Positions 48,507 to 60,359 of a stretch of DNA of 64,000 nt are shown piece after piece. The translations under genes were made by a program, and so were the position numbers. Numbering within the stretch: the first letter of the stretch is position 1; each line of letters begins with the position of its first letter. This DNA comes from Atopsyche davidsoni. Taxonomy: Eukaryota; Arthropoda; Insecta; Trichoptera; Hydrobiosidae. The DNA lies in the NCBI GenBank assembly GCA_022113835.1, contig JAILWY010000015.1:10020501-10084500 (forward strand). The letters run 5' to 3'. Under the pieces are notes generated by a model. The model saw only the letters and a list, made by a program, of their open reading frames with translations, had not been told where the DNA came from and ran no database searches.

Positions 48507-49526
48507 ACAGAGTGGTTCAAAACCATTATTTTTTATAAAATATATCATTATACGTTTATAAACATTGTTATATTTCTGACGCAAAAGCAGTCTTCTGCCG
48601 ATCCCAACGAAGCCTAAGAGCATCCAAAATGAATGGTTATATACTATTATTATATATATATATATATATATATAAACAAGTTGGTGTTTTGCATAAGTAG
48701 GTATTTTCAGCACCTTCCATATCTATAAAAAGGCAACATTATCAAACCAATCTAGTAAAGCTGCACTTACACTGATAGAGCCCCGTCGCGTAGGTTTAAC
48801 ATCAAGAATTACTCAATTTCTCTCTATCTTCCTTTGCGATAAAATTAATTAGATATCGTAACGAGAAACGAGATATAATTATTTATATTTGAAGTAGGTA
48901 ATTTATATAATTTTGACCTGGCTCGATATCATATGGCACATGTTTAATTTACATTCTCAGTCGAAGTTTCTAATCCCTCTGCTGAAATGACTCTATGAAA
49001 ACCTAAATGCAATGGTGTGCCGAATGCTTTTGCCCCCTAAGGCATCCCCAACTCATCATATTTTCAATTTCATCACAATCAGTTTAAGAAGTTTCACCAC
49101 GGGGACCGAAAACTTGTAGCAGCTTAAAAGCCATGACACCAAATCATCTTCAGAAACCCGCATGCTCGTATTTAAATGCACTGCATTTATCCCCCCACCT
49201 GTGAACTATGTATTATCAATAGATAATTTCTCACCTGTAAGTGTTCTTGGAATGCAACAATGATAAATTTCTTGAATGTACATTTCATAACAATTTGTTT
49301 CTAATGCAGGAGTGCACAAATACAGGCGGGCCTGTCATAACACCTATTAATACATGTTACTAGGTATTTCCACACCGTGTTTCTCTTATCTTGCGATTAG
49401 ATGTAACAATATACTTTACTATTTGCTAGTTATTTTTAGAACAAACACAAGGTGTTTGCTCATGGTCGGGTTTATTTTTAATTAATTTCTAGCGGCAAAT
49501 AGAACTGCAGTCTATTCGTGATAACT
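48507..49526. other. gene-free stretch with (TA)n and a family H half copy
   Basis: A (TA)n run occupies about 48651..48674. 49085..49150 is half of family H (ACCACGGGGACCGAAAACTT, GTAGCAGCTTAAAAGCC). No gene. Confidence 0.5.
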
Positions 49527-49691
49527 CAAACACGCTGCGACACAACTAAAAACCAAATGGCACCTGCCGAATAGCGTTTTATTTGCCATGGTTTAAAACT
49601 TATACAAAACAATTAAAAGCAACCCAAATTAAAGGACCCCATTGGTTTATTACCAATTGATTGTGTTGTAGCGTGTGTAGCAAGCCTTAAA
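49527..49691. mobile_element. MITE, family M (49.5 kb)
   Basis: Left: CACGCTGCGACACAACTAAA and CCAAATGGCA. Right: AAAGGACCCCATTGG, then GATTGTGTTGTAGCGTGTGT and AGCAAGCC. About 165 bases with inverted ends; the extreme left end is lost. Confidence 0.75.
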
Positions 49692-50833
49692 CTTTGCAGT
49701 ATGATCAAACGAGCTGTTCGACATTTTGCATGCGTAATAAAACCTGGCCGATATTTGCATATGATAGACATCTCTTTAAATTTTGTAACCCTTGTACAAA
49801 TTCACGAACAACTCTTGGCGTAAAATAGTACAAAACCTGATCACTTACTCTCCGCAAAAAATTAGCGAGGCTATGAAAGTGCATATTCTTGAGGGATCAA
49901 GATTTATCTGAAGATTTAATAGTGCTTTGTATTTCTTTCCAAAGCTTACATTTATTAATATCTATGTTTATGGATTAGTCAATCAAGATGCGTATTTATT
50001 ACCCATTACAGGGTTATTATATTAGTTTACATTTATTAGTTTTTCAGAATAGAGATCTTTTTTCATAATATGTAAAGCGGTTTAATTATAAAAAAATATT
50101 TATCATTTGATAGGAATGCGGAAAAGTTGTGAAAATGGGCTAGGTATTTCATCAATTGAAGTAAACATGTTATTTTTAATACTTCATTTATTCCAATATT
50201 CAGTATCACAAATACCTTAAAATTAAGTATATACATTTTAAAACATATTTACATTAATGCAATTTGCAACAATGACGATTGTGGCAAAAAAACGTGAGAC
50301 GATTGCGTAAAATACGAGTCGCGTCTTGAAATCCAAACAATTTTCTCTTTTTGCTTGCTAATCTGTCGCTTAAACAATTGCATAAATTAAACCAAATTAC
50401 AACTAAGGCGTCATATCACAGAAAATAGCTGAAACTCAATCGAGCTAAAAAGTCTATGAATGTATACATACAGAATAAATTTAGTAGAATGATACATGTG
50501 CTTACAGTATTTCAATAATTTAAGGTCAATGAATGTGTGCAACTAATATCACACGTGGAAATAAAGAATCGATAGTGATGGGATATGTTATTTTAGAATT
50601 CTAATAAACGCCAATAATTTTACCTTTCAAAATAGTTTATAATAACAATAATTATATATTTTGTTTTTACATATACTGTCATATGTCATTTTACATATAA
50701 GTCAATGAATGTGTGAAAACACTCTGAATTTAATTGATAGTAAATATGTTCTAATTAGCATGTTATTTCGTAAGTTTAATTCAATCACTTTAATGTTTGA
50801 TACTGCGAGAGGGCGTTTGGTTAATATTTGGCG

Positions 50834-50893
<60 letters not shown>

Positions 50894-52358
50894 ATAAAAT
50901 AAATCAATATATATTTCTTTACTTGAGCCTTCAATTATCTAATTTTGTAAACCAATGCGTATTTTCAATTTGATTTCTTAAGTACCAATTTTGACGCCAT
51001 AAGTGTGATATCATCAAGATTGAAACTAAATATTATAAAAATATGAGTATCTACAATTGCGAATATAAAAAAAAATAATCAATAAAATATATTACATTTA
51101 AGATCAATAAATAATTTCATTAACTGATATTTCACTATTAGAAATTACATTCACATGCCTACTTAAAAATGTTATGTCCAATTTTTTTTTGATTTTCACT
51201 TTAAGTTCTGTTAGGCTTAAAAATAATACATAGTCTATTTAAGTTCCATCAAACTTTTTCTGTGTACAATAATCATGAATATAACATAAATATTTCGTTT
51301 ATCATATATTAAGAAGACATTTGTTTTAATAATAACCTAAAAGATAATATACTGCCGTAAGATGATTCGAATTTATTCTCAAATAATCTGCATATTAAAT
51401 TTCATTTCTGCAAGTTATCAAACCTTACAATACTAAATATGTTTTTTTGGTCAATATAAATAATAAAATACATTCGCATACATCATAGTATATAAAAAAA
51501 ATTATACATAGTAAACCAAATACATTTTAAATTATAAAAATATCAATGACTTTTGTTTCATTGAAGTAACCTAGCATTGATTAATGATATTTTAATTTCC
51601 TAGAGCTTTGACTTTTTACAATACACCTATTGCGTCATTGTGTGATGATCGTACGAAATCGAATATAAAAATGATGAAATGACGATTAGAAAATAAAAGT
51701 AAAAGTGATGCTTGTTTGATTAATTATGATGATGATTTAGCTAAAATTGGGAATGCATTAATACAAAGTTATAGTATATAATTCCTTTCAAATTTAAACC
51801 GCATTGTTATGTATTATTATTAACAAATAATCAGCTACACGTATATTCGTAAAATATTACGTGTTTTCATCAAATATTCATAAATAAGTTATTAAAAGAC
51901 ACACTTAATGCGTAAAATTTAATAGAATCTTAAATAATGAGATGATAATGTCCAATTCTTTGCATGCAAAAATTTTTTCAAATTGAAAATTATATAATAC
52001 TGTAAATTTTTCTTACTTGTTTCAATTTAATACATTATTTAAAATAAAATAAACTCTGAGTGAAGCTGCAGTGAAAAATCAAAAACATAAATCGACAGCT
52101 AAATACCATTTTATGCAACCAATATTATATTCAGTAGTTTTTTTTTCAGTAGCATGGTGTAACTCTGATGGTTGTATCCAATAGCAGTGACTGTTGAAAT
52201 ATTTAGCAAGGCAGTTTGTTTACCCTTCTTATGGGTGGGAATTAAGAATGGTAATCGATTAGGCTTCTCCTCGGCAGTATCGATACGTTTTCAGTTTTCA
52301 GCTCAAATGTCAGCCACAGAACAATGAATGCAAGCGCAGTAGAGGTCTTGCTGTACGG
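49692..52358. other. gene-free stretch with (TA)n
   Basis: Very AT-rich. It contains a (TA)n microsatellite of about 26 units at 50839..50890. Nothing else was recognised. Confidence 0.6.
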
Positions 52359-52654
52359 CAGGGGTCCCCAACCTAGAGCACATTTTAAAATGCCGATCTG
52401 GTGGCGGGCACTATTTATTTTTTCAAAAGCAATGATATTTTGAAAATATTATATTGAAAGAATTATTATTTTGAAAATTTTAACGATATAATATATTTCG
52501 CTTATATTTCTCTGTTTAATTACTAAATATTATTTTTTTCATAACATTTTATTGTAAACTTAAATATTTTTTATCATGGTCGCACAGCGGCGGGCACATG
52601 TAAAACGGCCGGCGGGCGCCATGGTGCCCGCGGGCATAGGGTTGGGGACCACTG
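52359..52654. mobile_element. hAT-type MITE
   Basis: The left end is CAGGGGTCCCCAACCT; the right end on minus is CAGTGGTCCCCAACCCT. These are near-identical terminal inverted repeats of the hAT type. GTACGG flanks both sides (52353..52358 and 52655..52660) and may be a worn target duplication; hAT elements normally make 8 bp. The inside is GC-rich near the right end and AT-rich elsewhere, with no transposase. Confidence 0.8.
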
Positions 52655-54649
52655 GTACGGAGTCGAGTTACTTTGGCGAGTGCACTGGACCGAGCAATCA
52701 CTGTCTTGCTCACGACAATGGAATGAGTTGAGAGACTTTCCAACATGGAAAAAAATTACCGCTGGGATAATCCCGTTTAAATAAATACAGATAGTAAGTA
52801 GATTTTTATGCATTGTGTTACGCTCTAGTACTAATTAGTTTCAAAGCAAGTGAGCCTCAAAATATTTGAAAAAATAATAGGTAGCTTTTCACCATCGATT
52901 AAAAAGTATTCGGTTAATATTTAAAGTATATTTGTCTTGTGGTTTATTCGCACAAATGAATAAAAAGAGTTTATTGGCGCGTGTTTAATATATATTTACA
53001 GCGTTATCAATTTTAAATTGTAAAATCGGTATTACATAATATGAAAATGATTTACTTATGGGTATATTAACTAAAGCATTTCATTTCAATGAATATAAAT
53101 TTTCTTTTTCGTTATAATGTGAGGTTTATTTTTAAAATATATATCTAGTGTTTCAATATAACCAAAAAATACAAAAAAAAGCTTTTTTTTTTAAATTGAG
53201 ATGTGACTAAACTCAGGCATATATTTTTCACATCGTTAATCAAAGACTAAAATACCACATAACATGTGTTGAAAGATCCTTAATTACGTTTTCTAAACGG
53301 TATTCAAGGTATGCCATCTGATCCCTACCAATTAGTATTGAGCTCATATCATTGCGTTGCGTGTGAATGAATTACTCGCTTTTGTAACAGTTATAGTACA
53401 TGTAGAATATGCAAGACTCATTTTTTTATCGATCGCACTCGAAACGGTATGTGAGCATTTCAATCGAGTGAACCAACCAATAGATATTTCAACATACTCC
53501 AACTTGAAACAATATGCCTGCAGTTGCTTGAGTTTCATAAAATCAAGATGACTTCACGCAGCTAACTGATTGGAAATTGTTGGTCCCAAAAATAAATAAA
53601 AAATCATTGAAGTGATGTAACCATTATTAAAACGTTTTAACTTAAGTATATATTTCTGTAGGCTAATAAAAGCCAAAATCGCAACGAATACGCCGCCATT
53701 GTTTAAAAGCTATAACTCAACTTTTACTTTAGGCAAGTATTTTAAAATTTTATTTTATGATTATGTAATAAAAAATGCAAAGGTATGCCAAAATGTCTTT
53801 GAAAATGTTTAAATGCGTCAATCAAAAATAAAGTCTGGTTTAAAATAAAGAGATATTTCATTATATATTTTTTTACATCATAGCGCATAATTTTTTATAT
53901 AAATATTGATAAGTGTATTTGATTAAATTGCGTTCAAATAATTACCTGTTTTCATCGTTTACAAAAACAGTATTTTTTCCCGTACAAAATTTGTTTACAA
54001 CAACAATTGGAATTCGCAATGCAATGGTAATTATGGAAAGAAATATGTGAAGTTTTGTATGTGCAAGCATTCGTTATAAATCAAGGTGATATATAATACA
54101 TATAGCACAATGCATCGATTTCACTAATGATTAAGTATTTAGTCATTAGTATAATTACTGTTGCAATCGGTCCATTGCACTTACGCTATCATTAGCCCTT
54201 TATAGACATTAGATACTTCAACAAGCAGTGTTTGTAAAAATAATAGAATAGGATTGTCGTTTTGAATACCACATATTAAAAATACAGTTTGTATATATTC
54301 TGAAATCTATCTCTAACGTTTAAATGCAAAATTCAAACCCCCAGTTGTAATACCACGGGCTGGTGTAATAATGAGCTTGGAAATCCATGTTTGCTTGTAA
54401 GCTTAATAAACTGTTATACTCTCATATGAGAGATTCTTAATACGTGGTAAAACAATTTTTTAAAAAAAGCTAATCACCTAATAACTTAATAACAAAAAAA
54501 TAAACAATACTGTATTCAAAGAAATACAATAATGAATGCTGGATTCAAGTGTATCTAAAATAAAATCATCATTGATTTGTACTCATGTACAAGTATATTT
54601 TTTATGCTATAACGGGCTAAAGATAATTCAATTAAATCATTGATATCAA
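52655..54649. other. gene-free stretch
   Basis: AT-rich. Open frames on both strands at 53344..53551 overlap each other and show no domains. Confidence 0.5.
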
Positions 54650-54910
54650 AAAGTTGTCCCGCCTGTCAATAGACAAAATGGCGACGTCAAGTATCAATTT
54701 GTATTTATCGCATTACTGCAGCTCGTGTGGGGCAATGCGTTTCCCAATCGAGGCGATTTGGACAAACAATAGCGATTACCTGCAAATTATATTCCAATCG
54801 AAACTCGCTCGTTTCATAATTGCAAGCACAGTGGACTCGCCCGGCCTGAAACGAATACTGAAAACCCGCTGGCCTTGAAAAGGGTGCCGTCAAATTAAAA
54901 TCCGTTCGTT
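54650..54910. other. complex single-copy island downstream of the PH-like gene
   Basis: Non-repetitive, GC-richer block with open frames on both strands, which argues against coding. It includes CAATTTG, ATTATATTCCAATCG and other mixed words. It lies about 0.7 kb beyond the stop codon of the gene at 55603..56049 and could be an enhancer for it. Confidence 0.3.
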
Positions 54911-55409
54911 CAATGAAGCAGTAAGAAATATGAGAATATAGATAATTATGATTTTAAAAATTATAGTTTAGTAAGCACTTACGTGGTATAGAAAATAATA
55001 TAAAAACCATGTAGTGTTATATTCATATAAATGAATTCTTACCAATAGGTACTTATGTAGTAATATTTACAATTTTTTTTACATCTAAACTATTCAATGA
55101 CTCTTTGCAGGACTTACAAACGTAAAAATAAGCACGTTTATACGTAAATTTCCATACTGCCACTAAGAGTCACAAAATGTTAGTATATTTGAAGTGTCAG
55201 TCAGATCTCTGGATAATACATTTAGAATATAAATAGTTATTTTGCTTAGTGGATTCCTGCGATATCTAGCTAATTGATACAAATACATCAAAGTGGTTAT
55301 CTAATTATGTCAAGTATATTCTGTTGCTAGTGACATGTTTGTAAATGCATAGACTATTGATATTTCGACTTTAAACATAAATAGTGCTTGTTTCAAGAGT
55401 TACTATTTC

Positions 55410-55602
55410 TTAATTATGGAAATGATTCAATAAATAAACGCGAAACATTGACAATTCACTCGAATGTCACTCGACTGACACCGCTCTCCGCCGGAGACAT
55501 CACCGCCTGGCCTGCACGGACACTTACACAATACGCAGTCCAACATGGAAGGACACTAACATAAATTATAAAGAAACCCTTCCCGGTCTCGGGAGACGCC
55601 CT
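55410..55602 (-). other. presumed 3' UTR of the PH-like gene
   Basis: Sequence after the stop is GC-rich for about 120 bases, then AT-rich. TTTATTTATTG (minus strand of 55428..55438) resembles an AU-rich instability element. No canonical AATAAA or ATTAAA on the minus strand was found in the few hundred bases I checked, so the transcript end is unknown. Confidence 0.35.
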
Positions 55603-56049
55603 TCAGTTCTCGTCGTCCTCCTGCACCACGGGCAGGCAGGTCTGCAGTATCGTCGGCGACGCCCTGGAGGTGAAGGCCGCGATCCAGGAGTCCAGGTCCC
55701 GCGGCTCCTCGCTGATGAAGCTCAGGGAGGCCGTGTTGTCGAAGCCGCGCTGCCGCACCAGCACGCCGGGCGTCTTCTCGTCGGGGAAGCGCTCGGCGGT
55801 GGTGTTGCGCAGGTTGATCACCCCCAGCGGCTTGCACACCTTCTTCTGCGGGTATATCACGGCGAAGTGCTCCAGGGACGTCCTGTAGATCTTCACCTGG
55901 ACGTCCTGGCGGCGGCCGTTGGGGCTGATCAGGATCATGTTGCCCGACTTGGCCTCGGGGCTGAAGCGCTCCTGGGACGAGGACGCGGCCGCCGTTCCCA
56001 GGAACTTCTCCGCGTGGAAAGCGGCAGGCATGGCTACGTCGATCGGCAT
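55603..56049 (-). CDS. small intronless protein with a PH-like domain
   Basis: Encodes 148 residues. Residues about 36-127 look like a pleckstrin-homology fold. A first strand (GNMILISPNGRR) leads into VQVKIYRTSLEHFAVIYPQKK. It ends in a helix EPRDLDSWIAAFTSR whose Trp122 sits where the near-invariant PH tryptophan is found. PH domains bind phosphoinositides or proteins at membranes, but no ligand can be read here and no other domain is present. The N-terminus (1-35) is Ala/Ser-rich; the C-terminus is acidic (QEDDEN). The ATG at 56049 is the first ATG after the predicted start site and has GGAAAG before it; the frame stays open upstream to a GTG at 56064, which is less likely as start. GC-rich codons contrast with AT-rich surroundings. 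I do not recognise the specific gene. The exon structure is inferred to be single because promoter, start and stop lie within about 630 bases. Confidence 0.8.
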   Translation of the reverse strand: MPIDVAMPAAFHAEKFLGTAAASSSQERFSPEAKSGNMILISPNGRRQDVQVKIYRTSLEHFAVIYPQKKVCKPLGVINLRNTTAERFPDEKTPGVLVRQRGFDNTASLSFISEEPRDLDSWIAAFTSRASPTILQTCLPVVQEDDEN

Positions 56050-56197
56050 CTTTCCGAGCACCACAGATTACCACAGATCACCGGCAACGCACAGACTTGA
56101 CAGTTGAACTGTGTACAAACTTGACTTTGGTAAACAATAATACGAGGGTTCGCTCGAGTTCCAGACGTGCTCCCTCTCTGAAGGTTCTCTGCAGAGT
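56050..56197 (-). other. predicted 5' leader of the PH-like gene
   Basis: About 148 bases between the predicted start of transcription (near 56197, in CGCACTC) and the ATG. It contains no upstream ATG. Confidence 0.5.
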
Positions 56198-56220
56198 GCG
56201 GCGGGGTGGGGGGCCCCGGG

Positions 56221-56228
56221 CTTTTATA
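56221..56228 (-). promoter_or_regulatory. TATA box of the PH-like gene
   Basis: TATAAAAG on the minus strand, about 31 bases upstream of a CACT-type initiator candidate at 56197, set in a GC-rich core promoter (GGCCCCGGGC beside it). Distance and orientation fit the CDS at 55603..56049. Confidence 0.7.
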
Positions 56229-57000
56229 CCCGCTCTGCTGGCGTCGGAGTTGCCGGCCGTACGGTCTTCTGAAAATCTTTCTCATACTGAAATTCGCCCT
56301 CACGTTTATTGTTGGACTTGACGAGACGAATTTTCGGATGAAAACACATTAGCCTGGATGTAGTGCGATCTAGGAAGACTTGGCTCTATTTTCCGGTACG
56401 TAAATTTGCGTTCACAGAAATTTATTTTCAATGGAGTTTGATTGATAGCTGTACACGCGCCGAGAAGATAAATTCATAGAAATACATGTAATGCTTGATA
56501 TTTTAATCTAAGGAAAGTCGGTTTATCGATTTTAATTTTTTTTTTTATGAAATCGCTTTTAAAAAACACAATAAAATCATTTTTATCGGGTGTATACACT
56601 TTTTTGCTTCTAGTCTCCTATTTCTGGTGACGGTGGGTAAATACACATTTACATGTTCCAATACCTAATAATTCTTTGTCCTGCTGTTAAATTTTCTTTT
56701 ATCATTTATTTAGACCAAATAATATTAATAAAATCAGTATTTTATTATCTTTTTTTTATTTTTTTCAATACAATTAACAACATGTACATATTTTATTATT
56801 GTATTTGTTCGTATTATTGATATTTTATTTAAAAAATAATATAAGACATTATCACAAATCTCAATAAATTAAACATTCAATAAAAATAACACTATTTAAC
56901 TAATGTTCTTTTTGGTAAAAAAAATTGTAATAATAGCATTGTTTGTTCAAAATATAAACACATCCAAATAAATTAATAACGAAACAATTTAATCCACTGT
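56229..57000. other. upstream flank of the PH-like gene
   Basis: GC-rich to about 56300, then increasingly AT-rich with T runs. No binding-site cluster could be named. Confidence 0.4.
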
Positions 57001-57190
57001 ACCGTGCGGTCGAGACAGCTAGCTTATCTCATGCCTTCCCTCTCTAACTTGGAGCAGACAACAGATGATCGTCCCCTCTCAGCTGATTTATTGGCATTCC
57101 TTTTCAATGCACTCGGAGCCCTATTCGCCTCTCTCTCTCTCAATTCCCACCAGCGCTGAGCTTTCGAAAACCATCGCCGAGCGCCGCTAT
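57001..57190. other. GC-richer pyrimidine-rich island
   Basis: About 190 bases, rich in CT words (CTCTCTCTCTCTCAATTCCC, GAGA-factor-type on the minus strand), 0.8 kb upstream of the PH-like gene's TATA box. (GA)n sites of this kind recruit GAGA-type factors in insects. A distal regulatory role is possible. Confidence 0.3.
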
Positions 57191-60100
57191 TCAACAAACA
57201 TCTATTTGAATAATTAAATTATATTGAATCTTTTTCAACAATCCATATTTACTGCGTTATCTTAATATTGATTAAAAATTAAGATTTATTTAATTTACCC
57301 TAGTACAAAGACCTGCACAAACTAAATCATAATTTAACATTTCAGTCAGTGTACTTACAGCATAATATATATTATAACTTCGACCCCTATTGAATAGTAA
57401 ATAATCATTAAATAAACCAAGCGGTTCACGTCTTGGCTAATTTAAATATAACAAAGCAATAACGTTTTGTCTATAAGTATTTTCATGATAACTATTCTAT
57501 GAACTATGGAGTCATTCTTATTCAACAAGTTTCATATCTCTTAAATATGAATCCTTACTTATTTATTCAACTCAGGTTGTCAACATCCTTGTTATCTGGT
57601 CCTGGTCCTTGCTTATTTATTTCACTTATAATTGAAATCATACAAAAAGGGTATTTTATACCATTTTACTCCTACACAAAACTCAATAACAAACAGAAAT
57701 CCTAGGATACCTAAGCCACACCATGTAAGCCTCATGACCTGCGCGCAGAATCAGGGGATAGGCACATACCGTATGTAATCATACGCCTTTAAACTATTGT
57801 AAATTACAAAAATAAAATTAAGAATTTGGATTTTTTGTATGTACTTCAGCTCTCTCTCTCAAACCTCAACAATCTAGTTCGCCAAATCAAATCATAACAC
57901 AGCTCGTGAGCCTTCTGCGGTCACAGTTCATGTACTGCTACGCACTTTCTATCCAATCATAAATATGGTCATAAAACAAAATAAGACATCATATCGCTAC
58001 CACAACTTACTCAGTTTCTAATAACCCATTAGCTATAACCTTGAAAAGAATAACATCGACTGAAATACCCCCTATTAGGTTTATACATCCTGGATTCCAA
58101 GCTAAAGCCCATTATAAATGCATTGTAATTCAATCAAACCATTGGATTCTCCATGTGGATCCCAAAATAAATCAATACCAATTACCTGAATTCTAGCGTA
58201 TCACTGACCCACCCCATGAAATTTTAGTCTATTCAATACCATTAAAAATGTTATTATTGTATAGTAAACTTCTCCGATCACCATTAGATTGTCCAATAAA
58301 TATGTTAATATACGTGGTGCACAGCTCTGCAGGTAAAGTTGGCACTCTGGACTTTCAGCAAAATCCATGGAGACTAGTAAAATCTCGTTTTATTCTCTCT
58401 CCCTAATAGTTCTGATAATAAATCTACATTATCAGATCTATTTCACAAAAACTTGCTGCCATAAATGATGAAATTGAAGTCTTATACTACATATAGTACG
58501 TTTTTGTCCCGGGGCGGGGGGTAATATAATTTAAATTAAATGTGAAATTTAAAACGTCTGAACCTTGAGCGTAGCATAACAACCAAGAACACAGTATTTA
58601 TAACAGCAGCTACCAATTCTTATGTCCAAAATTTTAAAAGAAATTGTCACGTTGTATTGAATAGTTTTATATCTAAACGAGTCGCGTCAGAAAAATAAAA
58701 AGTGGGGACATCACTAAATATTATTTTAATAAAAAAATAATACAACTTTCATTAAAATCCACGTAGATTTATCTAAAAAACTAGGACATCTTAATAAATC
58801 CTTGCGTCGACCCTTGGCCTACATTTAAATCTAGGAAATTCCTCAGAAAACTAAATCGGGTTATTGATTCTTAAATAAATCTTCCATGCTGCCGCTTTTC
58901 ACAGTGTCACTCTGGTTTACTTTATCAAAGTAAAACCTGAGCTTCCGATTGGAGAATAGGTGAGCTGGTATCCCACATCATGGACTTGGGCTTCCTGATT
59001 CGGTGGTCGCCTGTTAGTTTCGAGCGGGAGACATCCACGCACAGATAATCTGATATGGAAATAGGCAGTTCAGCTCGCTATATAAATGAGCCCAATAAAC
59101 TCCGCAAATAACCTAATATATAATGAAGCGAATGTTTTATATATAATTTTGCAATTCTTTGTTGCTTTTCCGCTGATCAAAATCTACTATAAAGAAAAGT
59201 AGGTTATTAAGAGGCAGGTAAGCAGGTAGAAGGAAGCATATGTCCGAGTTGATAGGTCTCTTGGATTTCCTTGTTTATTCTTGAAAACCAGATAAAATTT
59301 TACGTCTTAAACTTTTCAGTACTTCCAGTAAAGCACGTAGTTCCAGTCGGATTCCATTTTCTTATTATATTGTATCTTATATATATATATGTATATATAT
59401 TTATATATATGCTAATATAAAAGGTCTTAAAGGCGTGGGGTGCTCACACGGCTCTTAATAATAATTAATCACATCACAGAATCCTTCGTACACAGGCACT
59501 CATATTGTAAATTTTACTCACACGTGTAGACTTGACGTAACTCCTGGTCTAATTTGAGATCACTTCAGGTGTTCTCGTGCCTACCAGCCACGGGGTCTGA
59601 CAGATAACCGAGAGGTCACGGGTTCTCGGCCGCGCCAGGTAACCGGAGCCTTGACGTCACAGGTGTCGTCAGGGCCATTATCCTTCACTGCCATTATTAC
59701 AGGGTGAATCCAGAACCTTCAAGTACGCAGCGTACGTAGTCATCAGTATCATAGTTTACAAATTTATATTCTTAGCTGCTTTTCAAGTAACATTTTAAAT
59801 TTATATTCTTTTTTCAAGTAAAGTTTCACTTTCATGCAAACATACTATTTAAATCTCATATATTGGAGTGGATTTTAATGCAAATCTACCGCCTCCTCTA
59901 GAAGATTAGACCTGCCACCTTGAGTGATAGTGTAGTTTTTTTTTTATTTACCCCAAAGCTGGTTTTGTTTAATAAATTAAGATTGGATGCCAATAAATTT
60001 AAATATACACAAAAACGAGTTATGCTTGATTTGATTTAATCTAGAAAAGATAAGGAAAACAATCGCACTGTCTGGCCCACATTGACATACTTTTGACACT

Positions 60101-60359
60101 ATTTATCGTATTGTCCGTCAATCAACAATTCAACAAGTGTTCTCCAGTTATTTTTTTGTTATTATAAATATAAGTTACTTAAAAATCATTTTAATTAAAT
60201 TATCCTTTTTAAAGATTTTCGTTTAAAAAAAATGTATAAAAAATACTTTACGCTTATACAATTAAAATAAAAGTAAATGTTTGACGCAACAAACTTTCCA
60301 GCAAGACAAAAATTAAAATGTTTTTTTTCCATCTTAAGTTTAACCACGTACTATCATTA
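57191..60359. other. gene-free stretch
   Basis: Mostly AT-rich. A GC-richer stretch at about 59530..59700 includes TGACGTCA (59652..59659). A TATATA-rich patch lies at about 59375..59410. No protein-like frame. Confidence 0.5.

Noticed and set aside
48474..48713. 79-codon minus frame
   Set aside because: Much of it is translation of a (TA)n microsatellite as alternating Tyr-Ile.
54654..54893. 74- and 62-codon frames on opposite strands
   Set aside because: Overlapping antisense frames without domains. The block is better read as non-coding.
55556..56074. 172-codon minus frame overlapping the PH-like gene
   Set aside because: It is Arg/Gly/Pro-rich and has no fold-like pattern, and its frame lacks the PH pattern. 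It is a shadow of the real CDS, as are the plus frames there.
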